A stretch of DNA of 64,000 nucleotides, taken from positions 1 through 64,000 of the forward strand of contig JAUXWS010000013.1 in the NCBI GenBank assembly GCA_030685015.1, read 5' to 3'. The translations under genes were made by a program, and so were the position numbers. Each line of letters starts with the position of its first letter. Position 1 is the stretch's first letter. Positions 18,314 through 26,518 of this stretch are shown piece after piece. This stretch comes from a bacterium (lineage in GTDB: Bacteria > CAIWAD01). Below the pieces are notes generated by a model. It was given only the letters and a program-made list of their open reading frames with translations, had not been told where the DNA came from and ran no database searches.

Positions 18314-18927
18314 GGGCGCGCGAAATCCGCCTCCTCGTCGCCACCGGCAACCTTCACAAGCTCGAGGAGCTGCACCACGCCCTCGAGGCCGCCTTCGGCC
18401 CTGTTGAGCTGAAATCGCTGCGCGACTTCCCGGAGCTGGCGGAGCCCGTCGAGGACGGCGCGACTCTGGCCGAGAACGCCCTCATCAAGGCGCGGGCGCT
18501 GCACGCGCACTGCGGCGGGCTCTGCGTCGCCGACGACACGGGCCTGCTGGTGGACGCCCTGGACGGGGCGCCCGGCGTCCACAGCGCGCGCTGGGCGGGA
18601 CCGGGCTGCAGCTACGCCGACAATGTCCGCCGCCTGTGCCGGCAGATCGGGCCGGTGCCGTCCGACCGGCGCCAGGCGCGCTTCGAGACGGTGCTGGCCG
18701 TGGTGGAACCCGACGGGGGCGAGACCCTGCTCCGCGGCGCCTGCCACGGGCTGATCCTCGATGCGCCGCGCGGCGAGGGCGGCTTCGGCTACGACCCGGT
18801 CTTCCTCGTGCCCGAGCTGGGCCGCACTTTCGCCGAGCTGAGCCTGGCGGAGAAGAACGCCCTCAGCCACCGCGGACGGGCCGTGGAGAAACTGGTCGCC
18901 TGGTTGCGCGAGGCGCGGGGCTGGTGA
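18310..18927 (+). CDS. rdgB: XTP/dITP pyrophosphatase (RdgB/HAM1)
   Basis: A 205-residue nucleotide house-cleaning enzyme that hydrolyses dITP and XTP to the monophosphates. Family motifs are V-A-T-G-N-x-H-K (about 10-17), E-N-A-L-I-K-A (about 56-62), A-D-D-T-G-L (about 75-80) and G-F-G-Y-D-P-V-F (about 158-165). ATG overlaps the peptidase stop (ATGA). It is convergent with the following leftward gene. Confidence 0.95.
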   Translation: MRAREIRLLVATGNLHKLEELHHALEAAFGPVELKSLRDFPELAEPVEDGATLAENALIKARALHAHCGGLCVADDTGLLVDALDGAPGVHSARWAGPGCSYADNVRRLCRQIGPVPSDRRQARFETVLAVVEPDGGETLLRGACHGLILDAPRGEGGFGYDPVFLVPELGRTFAELSLAEKNALSHRGRAVEKLVAWLREARGW

Positions 18928-18928
18928 G

Positions 18929-19660
18929 TCAGCGCGGCTCTTCGTGCAAGAGGCGCGTCCAGCGCCGCAGCACGAAGAGCGTGGCGTAAGCGGCAAGGCC
19001 GGCCAGCAGGGCCAGGTTCTGCCCGCGGCTGAGCTCCACCGGCCGCCCGGCGAAGACCTCCCGCAGCACCAGGAGCAGCACGAAGAGGCCGATGAGGGCG
19101 AAGAAGCCGGAGAACTCCCGCCGCGCCACGTTCCGCCAGGAGAAAGCCAGGTCCCAGGGCCGCCAGCGGCTGAAGCGGGGCAGGAAAGCCGGCGTCTCCT
19201 CCGCCCAGCGCCGGAACTCCTCGCCGTACTGGCCCTGGATGAAGCGCTCCTCGCACAGCATGATGCGCTCGTAGATGAGGCCGAAGCCGCCCATCATGAG
19301 GAGGGCCAGCCACCAATTGGCGGGGAGCAGGGCGAGGCCCAGCCACATCAGCCCGTTGCCCACGTAGAGCGGATGGCGCACGACGGAGTACCAGCCCACC
19401 GTGTTGAGGCGCTTGGCCACCTGGACACTGGTGTTGCGGCCGCTGGTGCCGTCCGGGGTGTGCCCCACCACATCGGCGCGGATGAGCTGGCCAACCAGCG
19501 AGACGGCCAGGCAGGCCCAGATCCAGGCGGCGGGGAGGGGCCGCGGACCGGGCGCCAGCCAGAGGGCGAGGATCATGAGGGCGAGGAGCAGTAGCGGCAC
19601 GTAGCTGCGCAGGCGGAAGAGGGTGTCCCCTTCGCGGCAGAGGCGGTCCTGCAGGTCCAC
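18929..19660 (-). CDS. isoprenylcysteine/phospholipid methyltransferase-like membrane protein
   Basis: A 243-residue protein with about five to six membrane segments and the motif V-V-R-H-P-L-Y-V-G-N (about 96-105), then E-E-R-F (about 144-147), which matches the SAM-binding C-terminal region of the ICMT/PEMT-type methyltransferases (R-H-P-x-Y and E-E-x-x-L). Starts with GTG 19660 after GGAGGG. An extra C-terminal hydrophobic hairpin beyond residue 185 is unusual for short family members. Substrate unknown. Confidence 0.75.
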   Translation of the reverse strand: MDLQDRLCREGDTLFRLRSYVPLLLLALMILALWLAPGPRPLPAAWIWACLAVSLVGQLIRADVVGHTPDGTSGRNTSVQVAKRLNTVGWYSVVRHPLYVGNGLMWLGLALLPANWWLALLMMGGFGLIYERIMLCEERFIQGQYGEEFRRWAEETPAFLPRFSRWRPWDLAFSWRNVARREFSGFFALIGLFVLLLVLREVFAGRPVELSRGQNLALLAGLAAYATLFVLRRWTRLLHEEPR

Positions 19661-19717
19661 ATTCCCTCCGGCAATGGTATGACGAAACAGACTTCCTGGC
19701 GGGCGGGGCGGTGGCGG

Positions 19718-20617
19718 TCAACCGAAGGCGCGCCCCGTGCGCACGGCCACCGCGCCGTCGCCCTCCAGCTCCTCGCCGGCATGGTAGGAGGAGCGCACCA
19801 GCGGGCCGGCCTGGATCATCTCCACGCCGATGGACTTGGCGAAGCGTCCATACTCCAGGAACTGGTCCGGATGGACGTAGCGCTCCACCTCCAGATGCCG
19901 CTTGGTCGGCTGCAGGTACTGGCCGATGGTGATGAAACGCGTGTCATGGGCCTTCAAGTCGCGGATGAGATCCAGCACCTCGTCGTCCGTCTCGCCCAGG
20001 CCCACCATGAAGCCGCTCTTGGTGTGGAAGCCGGCCGCCGCCGCGCGGCGGATCAGCTCCAGGCTCTGGGCGTAGTCGGCCTGGGGGCGCACCCGGCGGT
20101 AGAGGCGGGCGACCGTCTCGACGTTGTGGTTGAGCACGTCGGGCTGCTCCGCCAGCACCAGGCGCAGACAGGCGGCGTCGCCCTTGAAGTCGGGGATGAG
20201 CACCTCGATGGTGGCTTGGGGCAGGCGCCGCCGCACCTGGCGGATGGTGAGGGCAAAGAGGCCGGCCCCCTTGTCGGGCAGCTCGTCGCGGTCGACGCTG
20301 GTGATCACCACATGCTTGAGCTGCATCTGGGCGGCGGCCTCGGCCACGCGCCCGGCCTCGTCCCAGTCCACCGTGCCGGGCCGGCCTGTCTTCACGTTGC
20401 AGAAGCCGCAGCTGCGGGTGCAGGTGTCGCCCAGGATCATGAAGGTGGCCGTGCCCTGGTTCCAGCACTCGTGCATGTTGGGACAACGGGCCTCCTCGCA
20501 GACCGTGACCAGCTGTTTCTCGCGCAGCAGGTGGTTGAGCCGGGCCACCCCCTCGCCGGAGGGCAGGCGCACGCGCAGCCAGTCCGGCTTGCGCGGGCGG
20601 GCGGGAGCGTCGCTCAC
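19718..20617 (-). CDS. lipA: lipoyl synthase
   Basis: A 299-residue radical SAM enzyme that inserts two sulfurs into octanoyl groups on lipoyl domains. The auxiliary-cluster cysteines lie in C-E-E-A-R-C-P-N-M-x-E-C (about 40-51) and the radical SAM cluster in C-T-R-S-C-G-F-C (about 66-73). The C-terminal R-S-S-Y-H-A-G-E segment is the conserved serine ligand region. GTG 20617 follows GGGAGGG. No lipB is nearby. Confidence 0.96.
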   Translation of the reverse strand: MSDAPARPRKPDWLRVRLPSGEGVARLNHLLREKQLVTVCEEARCPNMHECWNQGTATFMILGDTCTRSCGFCNVKTGRPGTVDWDEAGRVAEAAAQMQLKHVVITSVDRDELPDKGAGLFALTIRQVRRRLPQATIEVLIPDFKGDAACLRLVLAEQPDVLNHNVETVARLYRRVRPQADYAQSLELIRRAAAAGFHTKSGFMVGLGETDDEVLDLIRDLKAHDTRFITIGQYLQPTKRHLEVERYVHPDQFLEYGRFAKSIGVEMIQAGPLVRSSYHAGEELEGDGAVAVRTGRAFG

Positions 20618-20646
20618 CAGTCCCTCCTTCCCTTTTCATGACGGGG

Positions 20647-20667
20647 AAAGCGGCCTCTCGGGGCCGC
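20647..20667 (-). terminator. hairpin terminator after tRNA-Lys
   Basis: On the minus strand the stem GCGGCC...GGCCGC is followed directly by TTT. It lies between the tRNA and lipA and could end the tRNA transcript. Confidence 0.45.
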
Positions 20668-20712
20668 AACGGGGTTGACAACCATGGACTTCAAGCCCAC
20701 AAGAGCCGTCCA

Positions 20713-20784
20713 TGAGGGTGGATGGGATCGAACCATCGACCTACGCCTTAAAAGGGCGCTGCTCTGCCACTGAGCTACACCCCC
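20713..20784 (-). tRNA. tRNA-Lys (anticodon UUU)
   Basis: Reading the minus strand, a full cloverleaf folds: acceptor GGGGGTG/CACCCTC (one G-U), D arm GCTC...GAGC, anticodon stem GCGCC/GGCGT with loop CTTTTAA giving anticodon TTT, and T arm GATGG/CCATC with loop TTCGATC. CCA is not encoded. A two-box promoter lies 35 nt upstream. Confidence 0.96.
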
Positions 20785-20819
20785 GACCGGCCCACGTCAT
20801 GACACGGCTCCGGCGCAGC

Positions 20820-20849
20820 CAAGATAGGGCGGGTGGCCTAGGAGTGCAA
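20820..20849 (-). promoter_or_regulatory. two-box promoter of tRNA-Lys (TTG-N20-TATCTTG)
   Basis: On the minus strand TTG (20849-20847) is followed after 20 nt by TATCTTG (20826-20820), 35 nt before the mature tRNA 5' end. The arrangement matches the -33/-7 spacing of Bacteroidota promoters (TTTG, then TAnnTTTG) rather than a classical -35/-10 pair. Confidence 0.55.
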
Positions 20850-20872
20850 TGCGGCGCCGGCGGGGAGCGGCC

Positions 20873-21688
20873 TCACTCGTCGACGGCCATCAGCTGCCCG
20901 CCCTCCTTGCGGATGGACTCCTCCGTGCGGCGGTTCATGACAAGAATGGTGATGCGGCGGTTCATGGGATCCTCGGGCCGGTCCGGCAGCAGCAGGGCGG
21001 TGGAGGCGAGACCCACCACACGCCCGATCTTGCGGGGGTCCAGGCCGCCGCGCAGCATCTCCCGCCGCGCCGTGTTGGCGCGGTCGGTGGACAGCTCCCA
21101 GTTGGTGTAAGTGGGTGAGCCATAGGGCAGGGCGTCCGTGTGGCCGCTGATGCTGATGCGGTTGGGCACGGTGGAGATGACCGTGGCCAACTCCCGCAGC
21201 AGCTCCTGGGCGCCCGGCTCCAGGGTGGAGCTGCCCAGGGCGAACATGAAGCGCGCCTCCTTGTCCATCACCTGGATGCGCACTCCCTCGGGGGTCATCG
21301 CCACGTCGATGCGATCCCTGAACTGTTTCATGGCCTCGCTGGTGTTGATGGCGTCCTTGATCTGCGCCTCCAGCTGTTCCAGCCGCTGTTGGTCCCGCAT
21401 GCCGCCCAGCCCTTCCTCGTCCGTCCCCCCCTCGCCGATGCCCGGCTCGGTGCCGGTGACGCCCTGGGAGCCTCCCAGGTCGACGGCATAGGGGTTGTTG
21501 AAGTAGCCCGAAATGGCCGCCTTCTCCTGGTCCGTGGCCTGGTTGAGGATCCAGAGCAGGAGGAAGAAGGCCATCATGGCGGTGGCGAAGTCGGCGAAGG
21601 CCACTTTCCAGGAGCCGCCGTGATGTCCGTGACCGGCGACGATGCGCTTGATGATGATGGGCTGTTCGGCCTGTTTCTGGTCCGCCAT
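20873..21688 (-). CDS. motB: flagellar motor stator protein MotB (OmpA-like domain)
   Basis: A 271-residue inner-membrane protein with one transmembrane helix (about 32-50) preceded by the MotB signature W-K-V-A-F-A-D-F-A-T-A-M-M-A-F, in which the proton-carrying Asp sits. The plug and linker follow, then an OmpA-type peptidoglycan-binding domain (G-H-T-D-A, about 183-187, and N-R-R-I-T). It anchors the stator to the wall. It starts 3 nt after motA. No other flagellar genes are in the window. Confidence 0.93.
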   Translation of the reverse strand: MADQKQAEQPIIIKRIVAGHGHHGGSWKVAFADFATAMMAFFLLLWILNQATDQEKAAISGYFNNPYAVDLGGSQGVTGTEPGIGEGGTDEEGLGGMRDQQRLEQLEAQIKDAINTSEAMKQFRDRIDVAMTPEGVRIQVMDKEARFMFALGSSTLEPGAQELLRELATVISTVPNRISISGHTDALPYGSPTYTNWELSTDRANTARREMLRGGLDPRKIGRVVGLASTALLLPDRPEDPMNRRITILVMNRRTEESIRKEGGQLMAVDE

Positions 21689-21691
21689 GGC

Positions 21692-22552
21692 CTATTCCTT
21701 CTTGCTGCCGCGCAGGAAGGCGCTCAACTCCTCGAAGCTGGGGCGGACGGCCGGGGGCACGGTCTTGCGCCCGAACTCCAGGGCGATCTGCGGCGCGTAG
21801 CCCTGGAGGCTGGCCATGAAGCAGGTCTTGATCGCCGTGTACCAGTCCGCCTCCTCCCGGGCCCGCCGCTCCAGGGAGTTGCTGAGCGGTCCGAACACGC
21901 CATAGGCGAAGAGGATGCCCATGAAGGTGCCGATGAGGGCGACGGCCACCTTGTGCCCGATCTCCTCGGCCTCGCCGCCCAGGGAGCCCATGGTGATGAC
22001 GATGCCCAGCACGGCGGCCACGATGCCGAAACCGGGGAGGGCGTCGGCCACGCGGCTCACCGCCTGGGCCGGCTGCTCGGCCTCGTGATGGTGCGTGCTC
22101 AGCTCCACGTCCATCAGGTTTTCCAGTTGGAAGGTGTTCATGCTGCCGCTCACGACCAGGCGCAGGTAGTCCTGGATGAACTCGATGGTGTGGTGGTTCT
22201 GGAGCAGCTTGGGATACTTGGAGAAGATCTCGCTGCTCTCGGGATTGCCGATGTCCTGCTCGATGGCCACGAGGCCCTGGCGGCGGATCTTGTTGAAGAC
22301 GTCGCCCATCATGGCGAAGAGCTGGAGGTAGTCGTCCTTGCCGTGGAGGTCTCCCTTGAGCAGGGAGGGTATGGAGCTGAGCACCCTCTTCAGGACGGAG
22401 AAGGGGTTGGCGATGATCATGGCGCCGAACGCGGCGCCGCCCAGGATGAGCAGCTCCACCGGCTGCCAGAGCACGCCGATGTGGCCGCCCTCGAGCACGA
22501 AGCCCGTGACGACGCAACCGAAAACCACCACCAGACCGATGATCAGGTTCAC
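21692..22552 (-). CDS. motA: flagellar motor stator protein MotA
   Basis: A 286-residue inner-membrane protein with four helices: two N-terminal (about 3-22 and 30-50) and two C-terminal (about 148-170 and 185-205), separated by a large cytoplasmic loop that contacts FliG. The motif G-G-x-x-F-G-A-M in helix 2 and the P-G-F-G-I-V-A-A-V-L-G segment in helix 3 are typical. The start is GTG 22552 with AGGAGG 6 nt upstream. Ion specificity is not decided here. A palindromic repeat occupies most of the upstream gap. Confidence 0.93.
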   Translation of the reverse strand: MNLIIGLVVVFGCVVTGFVLEGGHIGVLWQPVELLILGGAAFGAMIIANPFSVLKRVLSSIPSLLKGDLHGKDDYLQLFAMMGDVFNKIRRQGLVAIEQDIGNPESSEIFSKYPKLLQNHHTIEFIQDYLRLVVSGSMNTFQLENLMDVELSTHHHEAEQPAQAVSRVADALPGFGIVAAVLGIVITMGSLGGEAEEIGHKVAVALIGTFMGILFAYGVFGPLSNSLERRAREEADWYTAIKTCFMASLQGYAPQIALEFGRKTVPPAVRPSFEELSAFLRGSKKE

Positions 22553-22597
22553 GCCAAGCCTCCTGCACCCTCACTCTTGCCGGTACATCCAGTGCCA

Positions 22598-22762
22598 AGC
22601 AGCCTGTCGGACTTGGCCACTTGGCGGTCTACATCGCCCCAATCGGTCCGGATTTTCCGCAATTTTCTTGAACAGACCACCAGTATGCCCTGCGAAAATT
22701 CCGAAAAACCGGCCTCGATTGGGGCGCGAATCCCATCCAAGGCCCAAGCCCGACAGGCTGCT
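22598..22762 (-). repeat. 165-bp palindromic element, copy A
   Basis: The ends are a perfect 13-bp inverted repeat (AGCAGCCTGTCGG at 22598 and its complement ending at 22762), extended imperfectly inward through a TTGGCC-type stretch. Internal arms (GCCCCAATCG near 22637 and CGATTGGGGC near 22717) and an AATTTTC-type inner arm pair as well, so the whole unit can fold into one long hairpin with its apex near 22675-22690. It is less GC-rich than its surroundings. A homologous unit of 166 bp lies at 40095-40260. It fills the gap between the NYN-like gene and motA. Confidence 0.8.
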
Positions 22763-22795
22763 AGTTTCCCGAGTGCCGACATGCCGTCATGATCG

Positions 22796-23560
22796 TCAAG
22801 AAGGGCCCTGATCCTTAGCGCCGGAGCTTCTCCCCTTGCGGCGACCCGCCGGGGCGGCTCCGGCATCCGGGAACTGGCGGTTCAGCCAATCCTCATCCAC
22901 GTGGTCCAGGATGCGGGGATCGCCGGGCCGGGCCCCCATCAGGCGGGCGAAGCGCTCGTGTTCCTCATCGGACGGCGCTCCCGGCGAGCCGGCATCCTCC
23001 CTCGAAGCGGCTGCGGCAGTGTCCAGGCCGTCCTCCGCCTCATCGGACGGCAGCTCCAGCTGGCGTGCCCACCAGGCCAGCTCCTCCGGCCCCATCTCCT
23101 TGCCTCCCTTCACCACGCGCGGTTCACGGAATGTCCGGGGAGGAGCCTTGATCACGCCATGGCCGGCGGTTGCGTCAACCAGGCCCAGGCGGCGGGGCAG
23201 GAGGTCCGGATCCAGCTCGGCCATGCCCAGTTCGCGGGCCTGGCGGCGCAGCTCGGGATCGGCCGACACCAGGCAATAGCGGCAGGCTTCGCCGCGGCGC
23301 CGGGCATCCCGCTTCAGCCATGACGCGAAATCCTTCAGGGGCCCTGGCACCTGGACGAGGCGCAGGCCCGGCCCCGACTGACGGAAGGCCGGGTGCTGGG
23401 CAGGCAATCCGAAGAGGCAGAGTTCGACAGGGGCGGCCCCGGCCCCTGGCCGCTCCGCCAACGCGCCCCAGGCCTGACCGGGGCGGCTGGGTCGCAGGCG
23501 ACGCAGGAGGAGTTCCATGCCCTGTCCGTCAACCAGATAGCAGATGAGGAGGCTTTCCAT
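22796..23560 (-). CDS. NYN/PIN-like domain protein (YacP-like), tentative
   Basis: A 254-residue protein. The first ~130 residues resemble NYN-domain RNases: Y-L-V-D-G-Q-G (about 8-14) where family members have an acidic D-G motif, and C-L-V-S-A-D-P-E-L-R-R-Q-A-R (about 99-112) like the conserved S-D-x-E-L segment. The C-terminal half is acidic, Ala/Gly-rich and probably disordered, ending in a Lys/Arg-rich tail (G-R-R-K-G-R). I start at ATG 23560; a TTG nine codons upstream is in frame but has no better ribosome site. Function is inferred only from weak motif similarity. Confidence 0.5.
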   Translation of the reverse strand: MESLLICYLVDGQGMELLLRRLRPSRPGQAWGALAERPGAGAAPVELCLFGLPAQHPAFRQSGPGLRLVQVPGPLKDFASWLKRDARRRGEACRYCLVSADPELRRQARELGMAELDPDLLPRRLGLVDATAGHGVIKAPPRTFREPRVVKGGKEMGPEELAWWARQLELPSDEAEDGLDTAAAASREDAGSPGAPSDEEHERFARLMGARPGDPRILDHVDEDWLNRQFPDAGAAPAGRRKGRSSGAKDQGPS

Positions 23561-23587
23561 CACGCTGTCCGCCTCACTTATGCACAA

Positions 23588-23830
23588 ATCGCCAAGCTCC
23601 CGCCGTCATCTTGTCCACACAGGCCGAAAGGTGCGGACAAGGCAGCGATCTCGTTCTGTGTCAACAATTACAGTCAAACACAATTCTCATGAAAAGCACC
23701 CTGGGCCCTTGACATTTCCGCAACGCACATTTTATCCACACTTGAACGACCGTTCATGATAAAAGGATGCGACTTCCGGAAGTCAGTCGGCAATATACTC
23801 CACTCCGCCAGCCGCCCCCCGCGGATGCGT
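23588..23830. other. AT-richer intergenic region with two perfect palindromes
   Basis: No gene is seen between RNase Z and the NYN-like gene. The region holds a 14-bp perfect inverted repeat TGAACG-AC-CGTTCA (about 23743-23756) and GACTTCCGGAAGTC (about 23769-23782). Either could be a repressor operator or part of the RNase Z 3' end; neither is followed by a T-run. Confidence 0.4.
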
Positions 23831-24832
23831 TTAAACTCCATCGCGGACAGGAGCTTCCGGCGCGGTGGCCGCGACCATGTTGCGGGAATCCCCCACCACC
23901 GGGACCTCGCCCACCCGCAGTTGCAGATGCATGAAGTCCCGGGCGCAGATGACGGCCGGCCAGGCCGCCTCGGCGGCCTGGATGAGGGGGCGCAGGTCTC
24001 CCATGTAGCGCGTGCTGAAATGGGTGAGGGCCAGATGGCGGGCGGCCGCTTTGCGCGCCACCCCGGCGGCGTCGTCGGTGGTGGAGTGCTGGGTGCGACG
24101 GGCATGGTCGGCGTCGTCGGGCAGGAAAGTTGCCTCGTGGATGAGCAGATCCACGTCGCGGGCCAACGCAACAGCGTGCGGGCAAGGCGCCGTGTCCGAA
24201 CATAAGGCGAGGCTGAGGCCGGAACGGGGCGGACCCACCACCTCCGCGCTCCGGATCACCCGGCCGTCCGCCAGCACCAGATCCTCGCCGCGGGTGAGGC
24301 GGCCCCGCTCCGGGCCGAAGGGCACGCCCAGGCGGTCGGCCAGGTCGGCGTCGAAGCGGCCGGGGCGCGGCTTCTCCTCGATGCGGTAGCCCAGGGTGTA
24401 GAGCCGGTGCTTGAGGGGCGCGGCCACGAGGCGGTAGTCGCCGGTCTCCAGCACCGTCGTCGGCTCGCGCAGGCCGCCCCACTCCTCGATCCGCAAATCA
24501 TAGGAGAAATCAGTCTGGGACAGGCGCTTCATGAAGTCGATGTAGCGGACCAGCCCGGGCGGTCCGGCCAGATGCAGGGGCTCCTGGCGCCGGTTGAGCT
24601 GGAAGCTGGTGAGCAGGCCGATCAGGCCGTAGAAATGGTCCCCGTGGAGGTGGGTGATGAAAATGCGGTCGATGCGGCCGCGGCGGAAGCCGCTCACCTG
24701 GATTTGCCGCTGCGTGCCCTCACCCGCGTCGAAGAGCAGGCTCTCCTTCTCCATCATGACGACCAGGGAGCTGACATTGCGCCGGGGCGTGGGCGTGGCC
24801 GAGCTGGTGCCCAGAAAAATGAGGTCTATCAT
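23831..24832 (-). CDS. rnz: ribonuclease Z
   Basis: A 333-residue metallo-beta-lactamase-fold enzyme that removes 3' trailers from tRNA precursors. The zinc motif H-L-H-G-D-H (about 61-66) and the N-terminal F-L-G-T-S-S-A-T-P-T-P-x-R-N motif of RNase Z are present, with H-E-A-T-F (about 216-220) and H-S-T (about 234) further on. The tRNA here lacks an encoded CCA, consistent with a need for this enzyme. The start is ATG 24832. Confidence 0.95.
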   Translation of the reverse strand: MIDLIFLGTSSATPTPRRNVSSLVVMMEKESLLFDAGEGTQRQIQVSGFRRGRIDRIFITHLHGDHFYGLIGLLTSFQLNRRQEPLHLAGPPGLVRYIDFMKRLSQTDFSYDLRIEEWGGLREPTTVLETGDYRLVAAPLKHRLYTLGYRIEEKPRPGRFDADLADRLGVPFGPERGRLTRGEDLVLADGRVIRSAEVVGPPRSGLSLALCSDTAPCPHAVALARDVDLLIHEATFLPDDADHARRTQHSTTDDAAGVARKAAARHLALTHFSTRYMGDLRPLIQAAEAAWPAVICARDFMHLQLRVGEVPVVGDSRNMVAATAPEAPVRDGV

Positions 24833-25005
24833 CGGCGGGACGACAACGTTGCAGTGTGTGGAATATGATTCAACTTTCCATCTAGTTGCGCATGGATCAA
24901 GTGTGCCACCTCAGTATTTATGAATGATGATTGTGAATGTTTCACCAGTGTTGTTCCTCAATCGGTTCTCTTCCGCCCTTATGAGGATAACAAAGCCAAG
25001 GCGGC

Positions 25006-25035
25006 TTGTCCCGACGGGGGCGAAACGCTACTCTG
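25006..25035 (+). promoter_or_regulatory. two-box promoter of lat (TTG-N20-TACTCTG)
   Basis: TTG (25006-25008), 20 nt, then TACTCTG (25029-25035; one mismatch to TAnnTTG), 60 nt before ATG 25096. The rest of the 24833-25095 gap is AT-rich for this genome and holds no recognisable riboswitch. Confidence 0.45.
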
Positions 25036-25095
25036 GCTGTTAACCCCATGACGGGCTTACCATTTGGGATTCAAGATAGATGGAAGGAGGAGAAC

Positions 25096-26412
25096 ATGAG
25101 CCGCATCACCCCGAACAACGTGCATGCCGTCATCGGCCGGCACATGCTGGTGGACGCCCTGGAGCTGGTCGTCGACCTCGAGCGCAGCCACGGCAGTTGG
25201 ATCCATGACGCGCGCAGCGGCCGTGAGATCCTCGACATGACCAGTTTCTTCGCCTCCAATGCGGTGGGAATCAACCATCCCGCCATGATGGAGCCGGGCT
25301 TCATGGCGGAAATCGGCCGGGCGGCCATCAACAAGGTCACCAACAGCGATTTCTACACCCGCGAGATGGCGGAGACGGTCCAGGTCTTCGGCGAAGTGGG
25401 CATCCCCTCCTACCTGCCCTTCCTCTTCTTCATCGAGGGCGGCACCCTGGCGGTGGAGAACGCCCTCAAGACCGCCTTCGACTGGAAGCACCGCAAGAAC
25501 TTGGCGGCCGGCCGCACCATCGACGAGAACCGCCTGGCCATCCTTCATTTCAAGCACGCCTTCCATGGCCGCTCCGGCTACACGCTCTCCATGACCAACA
25601 CCCACGATCCGCGCAAATACATGTACTTTCCCCGCTTCGACTGGCCACGGGTGGATCCGCCCTACCTGCATTTCCCCGTGGACGCCGCCGAGACGGCCCG
25701 GGTGGCGGCCGCCGAGCAGGCCACCCTGGATCAGATCCGCGCCGCGGCGGCGCAGCGACCCCACGAGATCGCCGGCCTCATCATCGAAGGGATCATGGGC
25801 GAGGGCGGGGACCGGCATTTCCGCACGGAATTCTTCCAGGCTCTGCGCCGGCTCTGCGACGAGCTGGAGATCTTCTTCATCATCGACGAGGTGCAGAGCG
25901 GCATGGGGATGACGGGCGCCTTCTGGGCCCACCAGCACCACGGCATCAAGCCCGACGTCATCGCTTTCGGCAAGAAGGCGCAGGTCTGCGGCATCCTGGC
26001 CGGGCCACGGGTGGACGAGGTGGAGCGCAATGTCTTCCGCGAGCCCTCCCGCATCAACAGCACCTGGGGCGGCAACCTGGTGGACATGATCCGCTTCCGC
26101 CGCATCCTGGAGATCATGCGCGACGAGAACCTGGTGGAGAACGCCCGCATCATGGGCGATCGCCTGCTGGCCGGCCTGCATGAGATGGAGGCCCGCCACG
26201 ACCAGGTCCGCGACACGCGTGGCAAAGGCCTCATGTGCGCCCTGGACGTGGATCTCGCCCAGCGCCCGGCCATCAAGAAACGCTGCTACGAGCGCGGCAT
26301 GCTGGTCCTGCCTTGCGGCGAATGCAGCATCCGCATCCGGCCGCACCTGGCGGTGACGGCCGACGAGATCGACCGCTGCCTGGAGATCCTGGACGGGGCG
26401 CTGGCGGGCTGA
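25096..26412 (+). CDS. lat: L-lysine 6-transaminase
   Basis: A 438-residue class III PLP aminotransferase. The pattern T-S-F-F-A-S-N-A-V-G-I-N-H-P (about 45-58), E-G-G-T-L-A-V-E-N-A-L-K (about 115-126) and I-I-D-E-V-Q-S-G-M-G (about 261-270) with the PLP lysine in F-G-K-K-A-Q-V (about 296) is that of lysine epsilon-aminotransferases, which convert lysine and 2-oxoglutarate to alpha-aminoadipate semialdehyde and glutamate. ATG 25096 has AAGGAGG upstream. It is a single-gene transcript ended by a clear terminator. No dehydrogenase for the semialdehyde is adjacent, so the pathway (lysine breakdown or osmolyte formation) is open. Confidence 0.87.
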   Translation: MSRITPNNVHAVIGRHMLVDALELVVDLERSHGSWIHDARSGREILDMTSFFASNAVGINHPAMMEPGFMAEIGRAAINKVTNSDFYTREMAETVQVFGEVGIPSYLPFLFFIEGGTLAVENALKTAFDWKHRKNLAAGRTIDENRLAILHFKHAFHGRSGYTLSMTNTHDPRKYMYFPRFDWPRVDPPYLHFPVDAAETARVAAAEQATLDQIRAAAAQRPHEIAGLIIEGIMGEGGDRHFRTEFFQALRRLCDELEIFFIIDEVQSGMGMTGAFWAHQHHGIKPDVIAFGKKAQVCGILAGPRVDEVERNVFREPSRINSTWGGNLVDMIRFRRILEIMRDENLVENARIMGDRLLAGLHEMEARHDQVRDTRGKGLMCALDVDLAQRPAIKKRCYERGMLVLPCGECSIRIRPHLAVTADEIDRCLEILDGALAG

Positions 26413-26475
26413 GCGGGTCCAGCAGCGCGTGGGTCCTGGGCGGACCCACACGCCCATGAGTCTGACAAGAAGCGG

Positions 26476-26506
26476 GGAGGGGCGCGGGCAGGCGCCCCTC
26501 CTTTTA
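26476..26506 (+). terminator. rho-independent terminator of lat
   Basis: A 10-bp GC stem GGAGGGGCGC/GCGCCCCTCC with a 6-nt loop, followed by TTTTAT. It ends 12 nt before the nadE start. Confidence 0.85.
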
Positions 26507-26518
26507 TCACATTCCGCC

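Noticed and set aside
24833-25095. Possible lysine or c-di-GMP riboswitch before lat
   Set aside because: The region is long and AT-rich, but I could not find the conserved core of either class.
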